DNA from: Thermoanaerobacterium thermosulfurigenes | GTDB lineage: Bacteria > Bacillota > Thermoanaerobacteria > Thermoanaerobacterales > Thermoanaerobacteraceae | Reading direction: 5' to 3' | DNA: 64,000 bases | Assembly: GCF_051201035.1 (NCBI RefSeq) | Contig: NZ_JBPODR010000008.1 | Location: 38,580 to 102,579, forward strand | Shown: positions 25,736 to 34,454 of the stretch, piece by piece | How the letters are laid out: the number at the start of each line of letters is the position of its first letter | Position numbering within the stretch: the first letter of the stretch is position 1 | Program-made: the position numbers and the translations under genes | The notes under the pieces: generated by a model | The model's database searches: none | The model's input: only the letters and a program-made list of their open reading frames with translations | What the model was told of the DNA's origin: nothing

Positions 25736-25808
25736 GCTGGCGTAGCTCAATCGGCAGAGCAGCTGACTTGTAATCAGCAGGTTGAAGGTTCGATTCCTTT
25801 CGCCAGCT
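25736..25808 (+). tRNA. tRNA-Thr (anticodon TGT)
   Basis: The 73-nt cloverleaf has acceptor arms GCTGGCG/CGCCAGC, a D arm (GCTC...GAGC), anticodon stem GCTGA/TCAGC with loop CTTGTAA, and T arm GAAGG-TTCGATT-CCTTT. Anticodon TGT reads ACA threonine codons. The 3' CCA is not encoded. Confidence 0.97.
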
Positions 25809-25828
25809 CTCATTTTAAGAGGATTTCA

Positions 25829-25859
25829 GGGTATCGAGATTTGATCGATACCCTTTTTT
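25829..25859 (+). terminator. Terminator after tRNA-Thr
   Basis: GGGTATCGA-gatttga-TCGATACCC forms a 9-bp stem, followed by TTTTTT. Confidence 0.92.
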
Positions 25860-26022
25860 GTATGCAAAACTGGAAAATCTTAATTTTAGGATTTTAAAGT
25901 ATCGATAAAAATCAATACTTTTTACGTCTAAAATTAATTATAAAAGTGCAAGCAATTTATTTGTTTTTTTCTAATATTTGGATTATAATTATAATTAGAT
26001 AAAGAAGAAAGGAGGTGTTAGC

Positions 26023-26238
26023 ATGAAATCCAATGTAGGCAGTGTTGACAAAATAGTCAGATATGTAATCGGAATAATTCTTTTACTCTTGTTATTTATC
26101 TTAAAAGGCAATGCCAGATACTGGGGACTCCTTGGACTAATACCTATACTTACGGCTGCATTTGGTTTTTGCCCTTTATACAAAATTTTCGGTTTCAGCA
26201 CTGCAAAGAAGGAAGACAAGTCAGAAAAGAAAAACTAA
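26023..26238 (+). CDS. DUF2892 (YgaP-like) small membrane protein
   Basis: This 71-residue protein begins K-S-N-V-G-S-V-D-K-I-V-R-Y-V-I-G, then has two hydrophobic helices separated by a short turn (R-Y-W-G-L-L-G-L-I-P-I-L-T) and ends F-G-F-C-P-L-Y-K-I-F-G. This is the DUF2892 family, the membrane part of YgaP-type proteins without the rhodanese domain. It is monocistronic, with AAAGGAGGTG ahead and a terminator behind. Confidence 0.88.
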   Translation: MKSNVGSVDKIVRYVIGIILLLLLFILKGNARYWGLLGLIPILTAAFGFCPLYKIFGFSTAKKEDKSEKKN

Positions 26239-26248
26239 TATGCTGTAT

Positions 26249-26287
26249 AAAATTGAGAGTGAGCGCAATACTCACCCTCAATTTTTT
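26249..26287 (+). terminator. Terminator after DUF2892 gene
   Basis: AAATTGAG-a-GTGAG pairs with CTCAC-c-CTCAATTT around a 7-nt loop, ending in TTTTTT. Confidence 0.85.
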
Positions 26288-26312
26288 ATAAATTTACCAA
26301 AAAGGTGATACA

Positions 26313-26984
26313 ATGGATAAAATCCGTTTAGAACGATTTGATTCTTATGGATATGCTCGCTATATATGCACATCATGTTATCACTGCGAAAGCAAAATGG
26401 GTATAAGTTATTGCAGCATTAAGATGAGAGGATGCTGTTCATATTTTCCGAAGTTTGAGCTTGTTGATATTCATAGAATGGTAAAATCAACTGAAGGCCT
26501 TAATGTGCTAAACAGGATAATTGATAATCCAGGAACAGTAGTGTATAGTTATTACATTCACGCAAAAGGGTATTTTGACAAGGAAGGATATGAAAAGTAT
26601 ATAAAGACAAACGCTGATGACAGTGGAATAAAAGACAAGACGATATTTTTTAGAGCTTGTCCCTTTGTTAAAAGCGGTTTTGGCTGTACACTTCCTCCTG
26701 TTTATCGTAACTATGTTTGCAATTTTTTCATCTGTGACGAGGTTATGAGCAAGGTTACTGATGATGAAATTAAAGAGCAATATGTAAGGGAGAGGGAAAG
26801 ATTTGTAAAATGGGCTGAATGGGAGAATAGATCGCTGGAGACAATTTTATCTGAGCGCCATATAAATTTGAGAAACAACTTGGAGGAATGTATAAAAGTT
26901 TTACAAGATGTGCCTCTTACAATTTTCGAATTTCCACAATTAAAAGAGCTTAGTGTATTTGACACAGGCGAAAAAGAAGCGTGA
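26313..26984 (+). CDS. Cys-rich protein of unknown function
   Basis: This is a 223-residue soluble protein that I do not assign to a known family. The first 50 residues have a dense Cys cluster (C-T-S-C-Y-H-C, Y-C-S-I, G-C-C-S-Y-F-P), and a second cluster lies at about 115-143 (R-A-C-P-F, F-G-C-T-L-P-P, V-C-N-F-F-I-C). The spacing resembles Fe-S or Zn cluster proteins such as the YkgJ type (inference). The C-terminal 80 residues are helical and charged. It stands alone between two terminators. Confidence 0.7.
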   Translation: MDKIRLERFDSYGYARYICTSCYHCESKMGISYCSIKMRGCCSYFPKFELVDIHRMVKSTEGLNVLNRIIDNPGTVVYSYYIHAKGYFDKEGYEKYIKTNADDSGIKDKTIFFRACPFVKSGFGCTLPPVYRNYVCNFFICDEVMSKVTDDEIKEQYVRERERFVKWAEWENRSLETILSERHINLRNNLEECIKVLQDVPLTIFEFPQLKELSVFDTGEKEA

Positions 26985-26995
26985 TAAACGATAAG

Positions 26996-27030
26996 AAAAA
27001 GGTATGCTTGACTTTAGCATACCTTTTTTG
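26996..27030. terminator. Bidirectional terminator
   Basis: AAAAAGGTATGCT-tgacttt-AGCATACCTTTTTT has A and T runs on both sides. It serves the Cys-rich gene on the plus strand and the DUF1646 gene on the minus strand. Confidence 0.9.
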
Positions 27031-27047
27031 GTGAATATTAGAAACAG

Positions 27048-28109
27048 CTAAATGAAAACAAATATATAGCAAACAACCAAAACGGCCATGGAAATAGGAA
27101 TTCCTATTTTGGCCCACTCTTTGCTTTTTATTTCCAGCTTCCCTGCTGATATAATATTTGGTATATTTCCGGGTATCAACATGCCCCCGCTTATTAAAAG
27201 TCCCATTAGAATAGCGCGGATGTGCTCAGGATCCATTGCTGGGCTTATTTCCGCTGCTGCTAATGTGGCATTGTCTAGTACTGCTGAAATCATGTTTACC
27301 CAGTATAAAAGCCGAACGTTCATGTGCATTACATAGTTGTCAACCAACGGCTTAAATCCTGCACTTAAAAGCTCTAAAGCCAGCAAAAATATGAAGATTT
27401 TTATTGAACGGATGACGATAAACTTAATATTTTCTATTTGTCTAATTTCTATTTCTTCTTCTTTAAAATATTCTTCCTCTTTTTTTGGTTTCGCATTATT
27501 TGTAAATCTATTTACGTAAAAAGCACCTAAAATACCCATTACAAAAATTGTAGGTACAATGTAAATGCCAATCGTTCTTAGAAGGTAGAAGAAATCTTTT
27601 TTTAAAGCAGAGATTACCAATGTGGATAAAGGCTCTCCTACAGGTGTCAATGCCGCTCCTAAGCCAATCGAAAGGCATGCGATTACAGTGATGACGACTT
27701 TGTCTTTGTGATGTATTGGCAAGATGTGGACTATTTCAACTAAAACTAATGAAGCAACAATCGCAGTTATAATACTTGATGTAAGTCCTAATACGACTAT
27801 TAACATAAAAACAAAAATTTTAAGCGATATGTGTTTTAAAATTGACTTTACTAATTCTTTAATTTTATTTTTAAAAGTTTCAAATAGAAAACCACTTATA
27901 AAGACGGCAGCCGTTATAATGTACAAAAGATGGTTTTTTAATATATGTGATAAAAGATCAAGTGACATTGCACCTGATACGGTAACTGCGATGATGCCCA
28001 TAGCAAATAGAAAATACTCAATATTATCTTCTATTACCTTTACAAAAAATGGTACTGTCAGTATTATTAATAGTATTGCAAACAAAATAGCGTTAATCAT
28101 GTAAATCAC
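27048..28109 (-). CDS. DUF1646 family membrane transporter (probable cation/sodium related)
   Basis: This 353-residue protein has about ten membrane helices. The N-terminus (V-P-F-F-V-K-V-I-E-D-N-I-E-Y-F-L-F-A-M-G) and A-L-T-P-V-G-E-P-L-S-T, L-I-S-G-G-M-L-I-P-G-N-I-P-N-I match DUF1646, a family related to ion transporter superfamily members. The leader RNA family named after these genes has been identified as a Na+ riboswitch, so a role in Na+ export is likely. GAAAGGTGATTTAC precedes the ATG. Confidence 0.87.
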   Translation of the reverse strand: MIYMINAILFAILLIILTVPFFVKVIEDNIEYFLFAMGIIAVTVSGAMSLDLLSHILKNHLLYIITAAVFISGFLFETFKNKIKELVKSILKHISLKIFVFMLIVVLGLTSSIITAIVASLVLVEIVHILPIHHKDKVVITVIACLSIGLGAALTPVGEPLSTLVISALKKDFFYLLRTIGIYIVPTIFVMGILGAFYVNRFTNNAKPKKEEEYFKEEEIEIRQIENIKFIVIRSIKIFIFLLALELLSAGFKPLVDNYVMHMNVRLLYWVNMISAVLDNATLAAAEISPAMDPEHIRAILMGLLISGGMLIPGNIPNIISAGKLEIKSKEWAKIGIPISMAVLVVCYIFVFI

Positions 28110-28140
28110 CTTTCTTTATTTTGTCCATTAATAAAAAATA

Positions 28141-28240
28141 AAAAGGCAGAAAACCCATCATGACGATGAGCTTCCCACCCTAGAAGCCAAAAATCTTGAA
28201 GCAAGAAAATCTTGCTCAACCGAAAAATCAATTATTAAAC
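28141..28240 (-). ncRNA. Probable Na+-I riboswitch (DUF1646 RNA motif)
   Basis: On the minus strand, between the promoter and the DUF1646 start codon, lies a compact structured leader. It has the hairpin TTGAGCAAGA-ttt-TCTTGCTTCAA, then GGCTTCTAGGGTGGGAAGC (stem GCTTC/GAAGC), CATC-gtcat-GATG, GGGTTTTCTGCC, and a long T run. The conserved-looking G-rich stretches and the position directly upstream of a DUF1646 gene match the DUF1646 motif. That motif was later described as a Na+-sensing riboswitch that turns on Na+ management genes. The covariance model was not run. Confidence 0.72.
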
Positions 28241-28248
28241 TAAACTGA

Positions 28249-28277
28249 ATTGTATCACAAAAATTGTTTTAAATCAA
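28249..28277 (-). promoter_or_regulatory. SigmaA promoter of the DUF1646 transcript
   Basis: Read on the minus strand, TTGATT (28277-28272) and TACAAT (28254-28249) are 17 bp apart. The start would be near 28242, at the edge of the riboswitch. Confidence 0.6.
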
Positions 28278-28450
28278 TACTAAGCGATGTTCCTTTTAGT
28301 TTTATACTTTCGACTTTTTATATCAAAATTATAAATTTTACTTGGAAATTTTGGAGGATTTTTGATGGTTTTGTAGAATATATAAGGTAAAACATCTTAA
28401 AGTCATTGCAGCTTGATTTTAAATAATCACAGAAGGAGTAAAGCGATTCA

Positions 28451-30862
28451 ATGATTTTTAATGAGGTTGAGTATGTAAAATTTTTTAAAGATGTGACTGG
28501 ATTTGAGCCCTATGATTTTCAAATAGATTTGGCGACAAAGGTTTTTGCTGGGAAAAATGTAATTATGCAAGCGCCTACTGGTTCAGGTAAAACATGGGCT
28601 AGTATTATGCCGTTTTTATTTGCGTATTGTAAAGGAATCAATTTTCCGAGGAAATTGATATATAGTTTGCCTCTGAGAGTTTTGACTAATAGTCTATTTA
28701 ATGATATACGAGAAAAGGTAGATAAGAAGTTTAATGGGAATATACAAGTAACTATTCAGACTGGTGAAAACAGCAATGACCCTTATTTTTTAGATGGTGA
28801 TATAATATTTACAACAATTGATCAAAGTTTAAGTTCCTTATTGTCAATACCTTTTTCGTTGTCAAATAAACAAAGTAATATAAACACTGGAGCTATAATC
28901 TCTTCCTACTTGATATTTGATGAATTCCATTTATTGGATGTTAAACGTTCGTTATCTACGTTGTTAAATATTGTAAGTAAATTAGATGGCATAACACCTT
29001 ATTGTCTTATGAGTGCCACACTTAGCAGTAAGCTACTAGATAATTATTGTAAAAAATTAAACGGTAGCCAGATATCTATTAAAGAAAATGAAGTTGCCAA
29101 AATTAAAAGTCAGAAAGATAAGGTAAAACGAGTCTTTGTAAAGGAAACGACCATCAGTGCAGAAGAAATCATTAAAAATCATGTTAAAAAGACAATTGCA
29201 ATATGTAATACTGTAGAAACGTGTCAGAATTTGTTTTTAGAACTTAAAAACAAAATTGATAAAGAAAAGTCATTGAATAATGTTAGACTTTTGTGTATTC
29301 ATTCGCGGTTTAGCTCAAATGACAGGAAAGACAAAGAAGAATTAATAAAGAAATTTTTCAACAAATATAGCGATGAAAATGTAATACTAATTTCAACACA
29401 AGTTATAGAAGTTGGACTTGATATAACCTGTGATGTAATGCATCTTGAAATTTCTCCAATAAATTCTTTTCTTCAAAGGATTGGCAGATGTGCAAGATAT
29501 GAAGGAGAAAATGGGAAAATTTTTGTTTATGATGTAAATAGGGATGATAAAACAAAACCTTATTTACCGTATGATGAAGAATTGTGCGTTAGGACTTTGA
29601 ATAAATTGAAAAGTATAGGGGATGGTGTGAATATTGATTATCAAAAAAGCGAAGTTTTGATAAATGATATTCTTACTGATAAGGAATTGAGAGATTTCGA
29701 GCGTATTGAAGAAGGAAAGCATAGGAGATTTACAGAAATAGTTGATTGCTGGATAAATAATGAAAAAGGAAATGCCAGTCGATTAATAAGAGATATAGAC
29801 ACAATTAATGTGTTAGTGGTTCAAAATGTAAGTCTATTAAAGAATCCATATACATATGATGCGATTCCGATAAATAGGTATACATTAATTTCAAGATTAA
29901 AAAAGGTTGTAAAAGAAGATGAGGAAGACTGGCTGGTAAGAGCAATAGAAGAGTCTTTTCTTGATGATGAAGATTTATTCGGAAAGTTTAATTATCCTCA
30001 AATAGCATTTGATGATATACGATTGAAAGTCGAGAATAGAGTGATTTTAAATTCTAAATACGTGTTTTATGATTATGACATTGGATTAAACCTTTTAAAT
30101 GTTGGTCAACGAGAAATTTTAAAAATAGACAAACTTCAACAAAAACAGGATTACATAATTACAAAAGATACTTATGAAGAACACATAAGGTATATGATGG
30201 TGGCTTTTGATGATTTATTCAAAGTTAAATATAAGTATATATTTTTAAAATTAAAAGAAAGATTAAATTTAAAATATGATATGGAAGAATTAATAAGATT
30301 TATCATTATAATGCATGATTATGGCAAGTTGAACGCTGTTTGGCAAGCATCGGCTTCTAAATACCAAAACAAAAAAGGAAATTATAACAAAGAAGAATTA
30401 TTAGCGCATACTGATTATAATCCAAATGTTGATGAAAATAATAGACCTAAACTACCTAATCATGCGGGTATTGGTGGTGTTGTAGCTGCAAGTTTAGCTG
30501 GCGATATATTGGATTATGGGGTTTGCATAGCTATTTTAAATGCTATAGCTAAACATCATTCAGTAAAGACTGAATCTTCCGCAAAGTATAGAATCATGAA
30601 GGAAGGCAAGGAAAAAACTTTAAAGTTAATAAAAACTTATTGTCCTAATTTGTATAAAGATATTGATAAATCAAAAGAATTTTTATCAGAAGGAGATGAA
30701 CAATCTTTTAATGACTATGCAGTCAATTTTAATAAATTTGGTATTGATTTTGATGTATTATTATATTTTCTTTTTGTTAGGATACTTAGAATTTGTGATC
30801 AAAAATCATTTGCTTATAAGCAGATTATGATGGAAGGAGGTGAATATAGAGATGACAGATAA
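28451..30862 (+). CDS. cas3: CRISPR Cas3 helicase-nuclease with C-terminal HD domain
   Basis: The 803-residue protein opens with an SF2 helicase: Walker A APTGSGKTWAS (Lys47), DEFH box at 157-160, S-A-T-L at motif III, and motif VI Q-R-I-G-R-C-A-R-Y. The HD nuclease follows at about 600-760, with His622-Asp623 in IMHDYGKLN, then N-H-A-G-I-G-G and A-K-H-H-S. This order (helicase then HD) is the reverse of most Cas3 proteins and looks like a fusion of Cas3' and Cas3''. It unwinds and degrades DNA marked by Cascade. AGAAGGAG precedes the ATG. The gene overlaps cas8 by 11 bp. Confidence 0.92.
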   Translation: MIFNEVEYVKFFKDVTGFEPYDFQIDLATKVFAGKNVIMQAPTGSGKTWASIMPFLFAYCKGINFPRKLIYSLPLRVLTNSLFNDIREKVDKKFNGNIQVTIQTGENSNDPYFLDGDIIFTTIDQSLSSLLSIPFSLSNKQSNINTGAIISSYLIFDEFHLLDVKRSLSTLLNIVSKLDGITPYCLMSATLSSKLLDNYCKKLNGSQISIKENEVAKIKSQKDKVKRVFVKETTISAEEIIKNHVKKTIAICNTVETCQNLFLELKNKIDKEKSLNNVRLLCIHSRFSSNDRKDKEELIKKFFNKYSDENVILISTQVIEVGLDITCDVMHLEISPINSFLQRIGRCARYEGENGKIFVYDVNRDDKTKPYLPYDEELCVRTLNKLKSIGDGVNIDYQKSEVLINDILTDKELRDFERIEEGKHRRFTEIVDCWINNEKGNASRLIRDIDTINVLVVQNVSLLKNPYTYDAIPINRYTLISRLKKVVKEDEEDWLVRAIEESFLDDEDLFGKFNYPQIAFDDIRLKVENRVILNSKYVFYDYDIGLNLLNVGQREILKIDKLQQKQDYIITKDTYEEHIRYMMVAFDDLFKVKYKYIFLKLKERLNLKYDMEELIRFIIIMHDYGKLNAVWQASASKYQNKKGNYNKEELLAHTDYNPNVDENNRPKLPNHAGIGGVVAASLAGDILDYGVCIAILNAIAKHHSVKTESSAKYRIMKEGKEKTLKLIKTYCPNLYKDIDKSKEFLSEGDEQSFNDYAVNFNKFGIDFDVLLYFLFVRILRICDQKSFAYKQIMMEGGEYRDDR

Positions 30863-32657
30863 AAAATATTATGTATTGAAAGAAAGCGGAACATATTCAA
30901 ACGCGTTGGAGGCTTATGGACTAGCCGAATTGATTTTAGGACTTACTCATGAGAAGGCAAAAATATCAATTATTGATAAAGGTATTTACTATGAACTTGA
31001 TGTAAAAGATATGGAACTTTCTGAAATCAGGTACTTTGATTTATTTCCTTATTTAAAGAAAAAAGATGATAAGGAAGTGATAGAAAAAGGAATTAAAAAT
31101 TATGTCGATTTAGAAGAGGAAAAAGAAAGAAAGAATAGATATAATGATTATCTTAAAAAAATAAATGAAGAAAAGAAAAAAGCCAAAAGTTTACCTGATG
31201 CAAAATCTATATTAGCTGAATTAGATAAAAAAATTAAAAATTATGAAGATAAGCCAATAAAAGAATTGGATGTTATAACAGGCATAAATCAGTTTAAAGC
31301 ACTTGATATGTATAAAAAAACATATTTTAATTTATACGATAACAAGGACAGTTTCCAAAATATTATTGATGTGGTATTAAGACTATATTCTGATACAACT
31401 AACAACATTGAAGAAGCAAAAGCAATAATATCAGATTTAAAAAAGAAAAGAAAAATAAAAAATATAGAAAAAGTAAATAGTTTACAGCTATATAATCCGT
31501 CAATGGTTAAAGGGGCACATCCTCAAAAAAGTAATGACATAACTCCAAAATCCGTCGATGGATTTTGGCTGCAAGAATGTTTAAAAATTGCCGGAAGTTT
31601 CACTTCTATGGTTATAAAACCTGTACAAATAGCTAAACAAAAGTGGGACAATAAAGTTTATGTATTCGATGTAAATAATTTAGATTGGGATATAAGCAAG
31701 AAGGTATTTAACGAATTTAAGAAACTTTTGAAAGGAAATACGTCTGTAAGATTAGACATCAATTCTGTGCTTTTGATGACTAAAGAGTTGATTCAACATA
31801 GGGAAGATTATAAAAGCAATAGAAAATTTCTAAATGGATATCGCCCTCACGATGAGGTAAAGGGATTTTATGCAGTTTATTTTAAAAATATGGGGAATGC
31901 TAATTCGCCTACTAATATTTCGTTTATTGAACTGCCTTTGTTTATAGAGATAAATTCAGATAAAGAGGCAAAAGATTGGATAGAGATAATTGATGAACAT
32001 TTAAAGATCATCAATAATATACGAAACTCTATTTCAGATCAAGATGAAAGTGGTAATATAATTTCTTTACTTAAAACATATAGACAGTTTTTAACGACAT
32101 CTGATATGGATTATTTTTACAACTTCATAGGACAATATTCAATCTTTCTAATGGAGCAGATCGCAAAGAAAAATTATTTTACTAAACCTTTTAGTGAAAA
32201 ATTGATGGAGGTGTTTTTGTTGAAAACTGATAGCAAAATATCAGAAATACTACAAAATCAGGGCTTTAGGAATATTGCTAAAGCTATACGCAAATCCACA
32301 ATCTCGGAACAATACGCAAAGAGCAAAGGGCAACAAAAATATGATATTAGGTATGGACTTGCTCAGGAATTGTTGAGGAAATCAGCCTATAAAGAAGACT
32401 TGATAGAATTTTTGTCAGAATTTATTGTATCATATAATCAAGAGACAGCTAAAATGGCTGAGAAAGATAAAGGGAAAGTTAGAGCTACAATAAAGCAACA
32501 AGATTTAGAAGATTTGGTGAAATTAATTGATGAATATGATAACCCATCGTTAATAGGTAAATTATTGTGTGCCTTTGGATATTCACTTGACAGGAAAGAA
32601 AAAGAAGATGAACTGGCAGAAGATGAAAATAATGAACTTGATGAGATTAATGGTTAA
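30852..32657 (+). CDS. cas8: Probable Cas8 large subunit of Cascade
   Basis: This protein of about 601 residues lies between cas3 and cas7, the normal place of the type I large subunit, which recognises the PAM and recruits Cas3. It is Lys/Glu-rich, with a coiled-coil-like stretch at about 75-135 and a helical C-terminal third that could serve as a small-subunit-like bundle. No CxxC zinc motif is seen, which argues against Cst1. I cannot place it in a specific Cas8 family by eye, so the call rests on position and size. The ATG at 30852 follows AAGGAGGTG. Confidence 0.72.
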   Translation: MTDKKYYVLKESGTYSNALEAYGLAELILGLTHEKAKISIIDKGIYYELDVKDMELSEIRYFDLFPYLKKKDDKEVIEKGIKNYVDLEEEKERKNRYNDYLKKINEEKKKAKSLPDAKSILAELDKKIKNYEDKPIKELDVITGINQFKALDMYKKTYFNLYDNKDSFQNIIDVVLRLYSDTTNNIEEAKAIISDLKKKRKIKNIEKVNSLQLYNPSMVKGAHPQKSNDITPKSVDGFWLQECLKIAGSFTSMVIKPVQIAKQKWDNKVYVFDVNNLDWDISKKVFNEFKKLLKGNTSVRLDINSVLLMTKELIQHREDYKSNRKFLNGYRPHDEVKGFYAVYFKNMGNANSPTNISFIELPLFIEINSDKEAKDWIEIIDEHLKIINNIRNSISDQDESGNIISLLKTYRQFLTTSDMDYFYNFIGQYSIFLMEQIAKKNYFTKPFSEKLMEVFLLKTDSKISEILQNQGFRNIAKAIRKSTISEQYAKSKGQQKYDIRYGLAQELLRKSAYKEDLIEFLSEFIVSYNQETAKMAEKDKGKVRATIKQQDLEDLVKLIDEYDNPSLIGKLLCAFGYSLDRKEKEDELAEDENNELDEING

Positions 32658-32676
32658 AAAGGGAGGAGAATGAGAA

Positions 32677-33642
32677 ATGGATAAAAACTTTATTTCTTCG
32701 TTATCGATTTGCGGAGAATTAGGACTCAATATGCATTCATTAAATAATGAAGGAGGGGAAGGGAATCAAGTTTTGACTCGGGAAGTTACAATTGTGAATG
32801 AGGACGGGAAAATTTTCACTGTAAATGCAGTTAGCGGAGACATGTTAAAACATATCCAAGCCGAACATTTGTATCATATATCAATAGAAAAAGGGCTTCC
32901 GCTTTGTGAGAAGTGTAAGGTTTTTGATGCAAATAGGATAAGTGGGGACAAAACCTTTACAGAAGAAACAAAAGACAAAAAAGATGAAGAGATTTTGGAC
33001 ATGTTAGTTAATAAATGTGCCATAGATGATTTGGAGGGCATCTTGATAACCAATAATAATAAAAATTTACCGAGAAAGTCAGCAGCAGAATTTGGCTGGT
33101 TGATTGGAATACCTGAAAAGGTAAAAACGGATACCTTTTTCCATGTCAAGTTAGTAGCAAATGCAGGAAATAAAAGTAACGATGAATCAGCAAATCAAGG
33201 ACAAAATATATTTCATAGACCTGCTAATTCTGGCATTTATGCGTTAGTGTCTAATTTTGATGTATATAGAATAGGTTATAATGAGATATCAAGAACATAT
33301 GCTATTGATGCGATTCAAAGATGCGAAAGATATAAAGCTTTTTTGCAATCCATAATGTACACATTTATTAAACCTAATGGTGCTATGAGAAATACCCAAG
33401 ATCCCCACATTATTTCTTTCAAAGGGGTTATTGCGATTTCAAATAGTACGGTTCCTGCTCCAACTATAAGTCCATTAAATGATACATATACAAATGAAAT
33501 AAAAGCTATAGCAGAAAATATTAATAAATTAGAGAAAAGTTCAATTAGGGTGATAGAGTTCAATACTTTGTCAGAGTTCACTGAAATTATGACTGATTTG
33601 ATACAAAATTATGAACCATATGAGTTGGGAGCAAATAATTAG
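32677..33642 (+). CDS. cas7: Cas7, DevR-type Cascade backbone protein
   Basis: This 321-residue RAMP protein has an N-terminal S-L-S-I-C-G-E-L-G-L-N-M-H-S-L-N-N-E-G, typical of the Cas7/Csa2/DevR group (autoregulator family). A central R-P-A-N-S-G-I-Y-A-L-V-S-N-F-D-V-Y-R-I-G segment is also characteristic. Cas7 polymerises along the crRNA spacer. GGGAGGAG precedes the ATG, 19 bp after cas8. Confidence 0.87.
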   Translation: MDKNFISSLSICGELGLNMHSLNNEGGEGNQVLTREVTIVNEDGKIFTVNAVSGDMLKHIQAEHLYHISIEKGLPLCEKCKVFDANRISGDKTFTEETKDKKDEEILDMLVNKCAIDDLEGILITNNNKNLPRKSAAEFGWLIGIPEKVKTDTFFHVKLVANAGNKSNDESANQGQNIFHRPANSGIYALVSNFDVYRIGYNEISRTYAIDAIQRCERYKAFLQSIMYTFIKPNGAMRNTQDPHIISFKGVIAISNSTVPAPTISPLNDTYTNEIKAIAENINKLEKSSIRVIEFNTLSEFTEIMTDLIQNYEPYELGANN

Positions 33643-33663
33643 AAATGAAAGGGAAGATAATTT

Positions 33664-34380
33664 ATGCTTCTTGAGGTTGTTTATAAGCCGACTTCTCTAT
33701 TCTCATTGAGAAGAAGTGATGCAACAAACCCCGCTGCAAAGTCTTTGATAGCTCCTTCTCCGTATTCAATTAAAATGGCTTTGATTAATGCGGCAATAAC
33801 CTTTAAAAGTTTTGATGATGATATATTTGAGATGATTAAAAACTTGGAAATACATTATAACCTCCCGGATTTTATATGTGTAAATAATTGCTTTGTTAAA
33901 AATCAAAGTAAATATGAGGTAAAAACAAAGAAGGAGAATGTGAATTTAGAAGATATTGAGGGATATGCCTTTAAAACAACAATTGGATTTAGGGAGTATA
34001 TATACTATAATGATTTGGTAAAAATTCTGATAAAGACTGAAATAAAAGAAAAAAAAGACATAGATTTTCTTAAATCATTATTTATGAGGGTAAATTACTT
34101 TGGAAAAAGAGGAAGTTTTTTTCAGTTCATTGAAGCAAAAGAGTACAATGATAATAAAAGACCTCCAGGCTACAGCTATATTTTTGATGAAATAGTATCA
34201 AATAATTATGGAAAAAATATGATAATTTTTAAAATGGATGATGTTGATAAAGAGGCAAAATTCACCAATATGAATTCTTATTCGGGAGAAAAAGCTAAAA
34301 GAGTTAGCAAAATATATTGCTTTGAATACGAGCAATATAGGGCAAACAAAAATTTTACTTTACTGAGAAAAATAAAATGA
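33664..34380 (+). CDS. cas5: Cas5, crRNA 5'-handle binding subunit
   Basis: This 238-residue RAMP protein begins L-L-E-V-V-Y-K-P-T-S-L-F-S-L-R-R, followed by S-L-I-A-P-S-P-Y-S-I-K-M-A-L-I-N-A-A, the usual Cas5 N-terminal ferredoxin fold with the palm helix. In type I systems Cas5 caps the 8-nt 5' handle (here ATTGAAAC). It follows cas7 by 21 bp. A hairpin lies between it and cas4. Confidence 0.8.
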   Translation: MLLEVVYKPTSLFSLRRSDATNPAAKSLIAPSPYSIKMALINAAITFKSFDDDIFEMIKNLEIHYNLPDFICVNNCFVKNQSKYEVKTKKENVNLEDIEGYAFKTTIGFREYIYYNDLVKILIKTEIKEKKDIDFLKSLFMRVNYFGKRGSFFQFIEAKEYNDNKRPPGYSYIFDEIVSNNYGKNMIIFKMDDVDKEAKFTNMNSYSGEKAKRVSKIYCFEYEQYRANKNFTLLRKIK

Positions 34381-34390
34381 TGTTGTCTGA

Positions 34391-34429
34391 GGGATATATG
34401 ATAAAGCTAAATGCTTTACCATATATCCC
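34391..34429 (+). promoter_or_regulatory. Strong hairpin between cas5 and cas4
   Basis: GGGATATATG-a-TAAAGC and GCTTTA-c-CATATATCCC form a 16-bp stem with one A/C mismatch and loop TAAAT. No T run follows, so it is not a clear terminator. It separates the interference genes from the adaptation genes and cas6. Confidence 0.75.
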
Positions 34430-34454
34430 AGTATGAAATTGGTAAGGTGATACT

